A stretch of 6,334 bases of DNA from Prevotellaceae bacterium (GTDB lineage: Bacteria > Bacteroidota > Bacteroidia > Bacteroidales > UBA932): assembly GCA_031257455.1 (NCBI GenBank), contig JAIROQ010000192.1, positions 1-6,334 of the forward strand, in the 5' to 3' direction. Positions within the stretch are counted from its first letter, which is position 1; each line of letters starts with the position of its first letter. The notes under the pieces are model-generated. The model saw nothing but the letters and a program-made list of their open reading frames with translations. It did no database searches and was not told the DNA's origin. Positions 5,613 through 6,334 of this stretch are shown in pieces. The translations under genes and the position numbers were made by a program.

Positions 5613-5660
5613 TTACAGATTTACGGATTTACAGATTTGGCTTGCGCCATTACGCTTGTC
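5613..5660 (+). repeat. Dispersed intergenic repeat, copy 2
   Basis: TTACGGATTTACAGATTTGG followed by CTTGCGCCATTACGCTTGTC is the direct-orientation partner of 111-160 and its continuation. It begins just after the stop codon of the DUF6377-like gene. Confidence 0.6.
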
Positions 5661-5662
5661 GT

Positions 5663-5694
5663 AACTCATAATTCATAACTCATAACTCATAACT
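5663..5694. repeat. Tandem heptamer AACTCAT
   Basis: Four heptamers (AACTCAT, AATTCAT, AACTCAT, AACTCAT) and a partial AACT follow CGCTTGTCGT. This is the tail of one copy of the dispersed CGCTTGTCG-plus-heptamer module. Confidence 0.7.
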
Positions 5695-5699
5695 AAAAT

Positions 5700-5731
5700 A
5701 CGCTTGCCGCGACTTACGACTTACGACTAAA
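5700..5731. repeat. Tandem heptamer GACTTAC module
   Basis: ACGCTTGCCGC is followed by GACTTAC, GACTTAC and GACTAAAAAA. It matches, in inverted orientation, the module at 2126-2160. It is the third copy of this module near the tnaA block. Confidence 0.65.
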
Positions 5732-5754
5732 AAAGACTTTGAGGGATGATTTTC

Positions 5755-5791
5755 AATCCGCGTAATTCATACTAATCCGTGTAATTCGTAC
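5755..5791. repeat. Dispersed repeat of ACGAATTA / ACGGATTA type, copy 2 (inverted)
   Basis: The reverse complement matches 2069-2105 at 35 of 37 positions. It stands between a heptamer module and the truncated signal-peptide start, mirroring the order of repeats left of tnaA. Confidence 0.65.
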
Positions 5792-5809
5792 TAATAAAAA
5801 ATAACTATT

Positions 5810-5854
5810 ATGAAAAAACTTTTCTTTCTTTTTTTAGTTGCATTTACTAATTAA
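5810..5854 (+). pseudogene. Truncated FISUMP-type signal-peptide start (MKKLFFLFLVAFTN-stop)
   Basis: The first 23 bases (ATGAAAAAACTTTTCTTTCT and the next TTT) are identical to the start of the FISUMP gene at 1574, and the A/T-rich bases just before also resemble it. The frame then diverges and stops at TAA (5852-5854). After the stop the same frame stays open to 6295. The break coincides with the left end of the inverted-repeat-bounded element (5837), so this looks like the 5' remnant of a FISUMP paralogue cut by an insertion or recombination. A functional 14-residue peptide is unlikely. Confidence 0.55.
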
Positions 5855-6208
5855 ACTTACCAGTCGCTTGACTATTCTGCCCATTTTTGTGTCAATGACG
5901 TCCGCGTTTTTATAAAAAAAGCGCCTCTTGTTACCAAAAGCACGCTCTTTTTCACGAAAAGAGTAAACTTTTCGGTCAAAACCATGCTCTTTTTCACGAA
6001 AAGAGTAAACTTTTCGGCCAAAACCATGCTCTTTTTTACGAAAAGAGTAAACTTTTTGGCTAAAACCGCGCTCTTTTTTACAAAAAGAGTGAATTTTTTC
6101 GCCGGAAAAGGGCGTTTTCACTCCGAAATCACCGGTTCTGCCGACGTAAAGGCTGCTTTTTCAACAGGAAATTTCGACATCAGGATAAGTTCAATTAGTA
6201 AATACAAC
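5837..6208. mobile_element. MITE-like element with 22-bp inverted ends
   Basis: The left end (5837-5858) and the reverse complement of the right end (6187-6208) agree at 20 of 22 positions, sharing TATTTACTAATT-like cores, and similarity continues a few bases inward. Between them lies a 372-bp segment dominated by 42-bp palindromic tandem repeats. There is no transposase and no clear target duplication. It interrupts a FISUMP-like start on its left and abuts the duplicated promoter region on its right. It may be a non-autonomous transposable element or a repeat cassette. Confidence 0.45.
5903..6112. repeat. 42-bp palindromic tandem repeat, four clear units plus one degenerate
   Basis: Units start at 5945, 5987, 6029 and 6071, each exactly 42 bases; a diverged unit occupies 5903-5944 and the last is degenerate at its end. 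Each unit opens with CTCTTTTTCACGAAAAGAG, a 7-bp palindrome with a 5-base loop, followed by TAAACTTTTCGGTCAAAACC. In the degenerate unit the CTC/GAG ends are replaced by complementary GCG/CGC, so pairing is kept. Because 42 is divisible by three, open frames run on both strands: KRVNFSAKTMLFFT on plus and KVYSFREKEHGFDR on minus. The minus frame is 95 codons from an ATG at 6121. Neither has a convincing ribosome site, and the open frames are probably by-products of the repeat. Confidence 0.85.
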
Positions 6209-6211
6209 AGA

Positions 6212-6334
6212 AATAAAAAAAATCGCAAAAACTATTTGCAATTAAAAAATATTGTTTTATATTTGCGCCGTTATTATGCTTCTTTGACATTTTGAATTTG
6301 ATATATTAAAAATATATCGCTTTAACTTTTATTC
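6212..6334 (+). repeat. Inverted repeat, right copy: promoter and start of the leader
   Basis: This is the inverted partner of 1944-2068 (95 of 100 positions identical over the edge-proximal part). It ends at the window edge, immediately before the point corresponding to hairpin I of the left copy, so the homology probably continues. By analogy a FISUMP paralogue may follow several hundred bases to the right. Confidence 0.9.
6235..6265 (+). promoter_or_regulatory. Bacteroidetes-type promoter pointing out of the right edge
   Basis: TTTG (6235-6238), 19 bases, TATATTTG (6258-6265): identical boxes and spacing to the FISUMP promoter at 2013-2043. Transcription would begin near 6273 and leave the window. 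Confidence 0.78.

Noticed and set aside
5663..5694. Origin iterons
   Set aside because: The heptamers are few and short, vary between copies elsewhere in the window, and there is no replication gene.
5903..6112. CRISPR array
   Set aside because: The units are contiguous 42-base tandem copies with no unique spacers and no cas genes nearby.

Overview
The window looks like a chromosomal segment of a member of the Bacteroidetes, most likely order Bacteroidales. Four lines of evidence point there: promoters of the Bacteroidetes type (TTTG, 19 bases, TAnnTTTG) occur three times with exact spacing; tryptophanase closely resembles the Bacteroides-type enzyme; the gene after it looks like a DUF6377-type membrane regulator, known to me only from Bacteroidetes; and there is a secreted protein with a Fibrobacter succinogenes major paralogous (FISUMP) domain of the kind expanded in gut Bacteroidales. 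The genus cannot be fixed from this sequence.

Layout, left to right. Bases 1-377 hold a leftward promoter for a gene beyond the left edge, a short dispersed repeat and a leftward terminator. The FISUMP gene runs leftward at 378-1574. Its upstream region (1575-2043) ends in a near-perfect promoter and should give a transcript leader of about 430 nt, containing one long interrupted hairpin (1819-1939) and two smaller ones. Bases 2069-2174 are dispersed repeats. Tryptophanase (tnaA) runs rightward at 2415-3788, preceded by its own likely promoter and a possible 22-codon leader ORF rich in Phe and Tyr. The DUF6377-like gene follows at 3881-5608, with its own possible promoter. Its 3' end reads into a REP-like double hairpin, which seems to have added about 30 residues.

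Bases 5609-6334 carry no convincing intact gene. They hold dispersed heptamer repeats, the first codons of a FISUMP-type signal peptide followed by an in-frame stop, a 372-bp element with inverted-repeat ends around four to five 42-bp palindromic repeats, and a second copy of the FISUMP promoter/leader start, inverted relative to the first and pointing out of the right edge.

The tnaA and DUF6377-like genes form a central block bounded by two inverted copies of the same promoter-leader module. This suggests that another gene with the same leader, perhaps a FISUMP paralogue, lies just to the right. The best candidates for something undescribed are this duplicated structured leader, the palindromic-repeat element, and the possible aromatic leader peptide ahead of tnaA. 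All structures were found by reading, without folding software or database searches.
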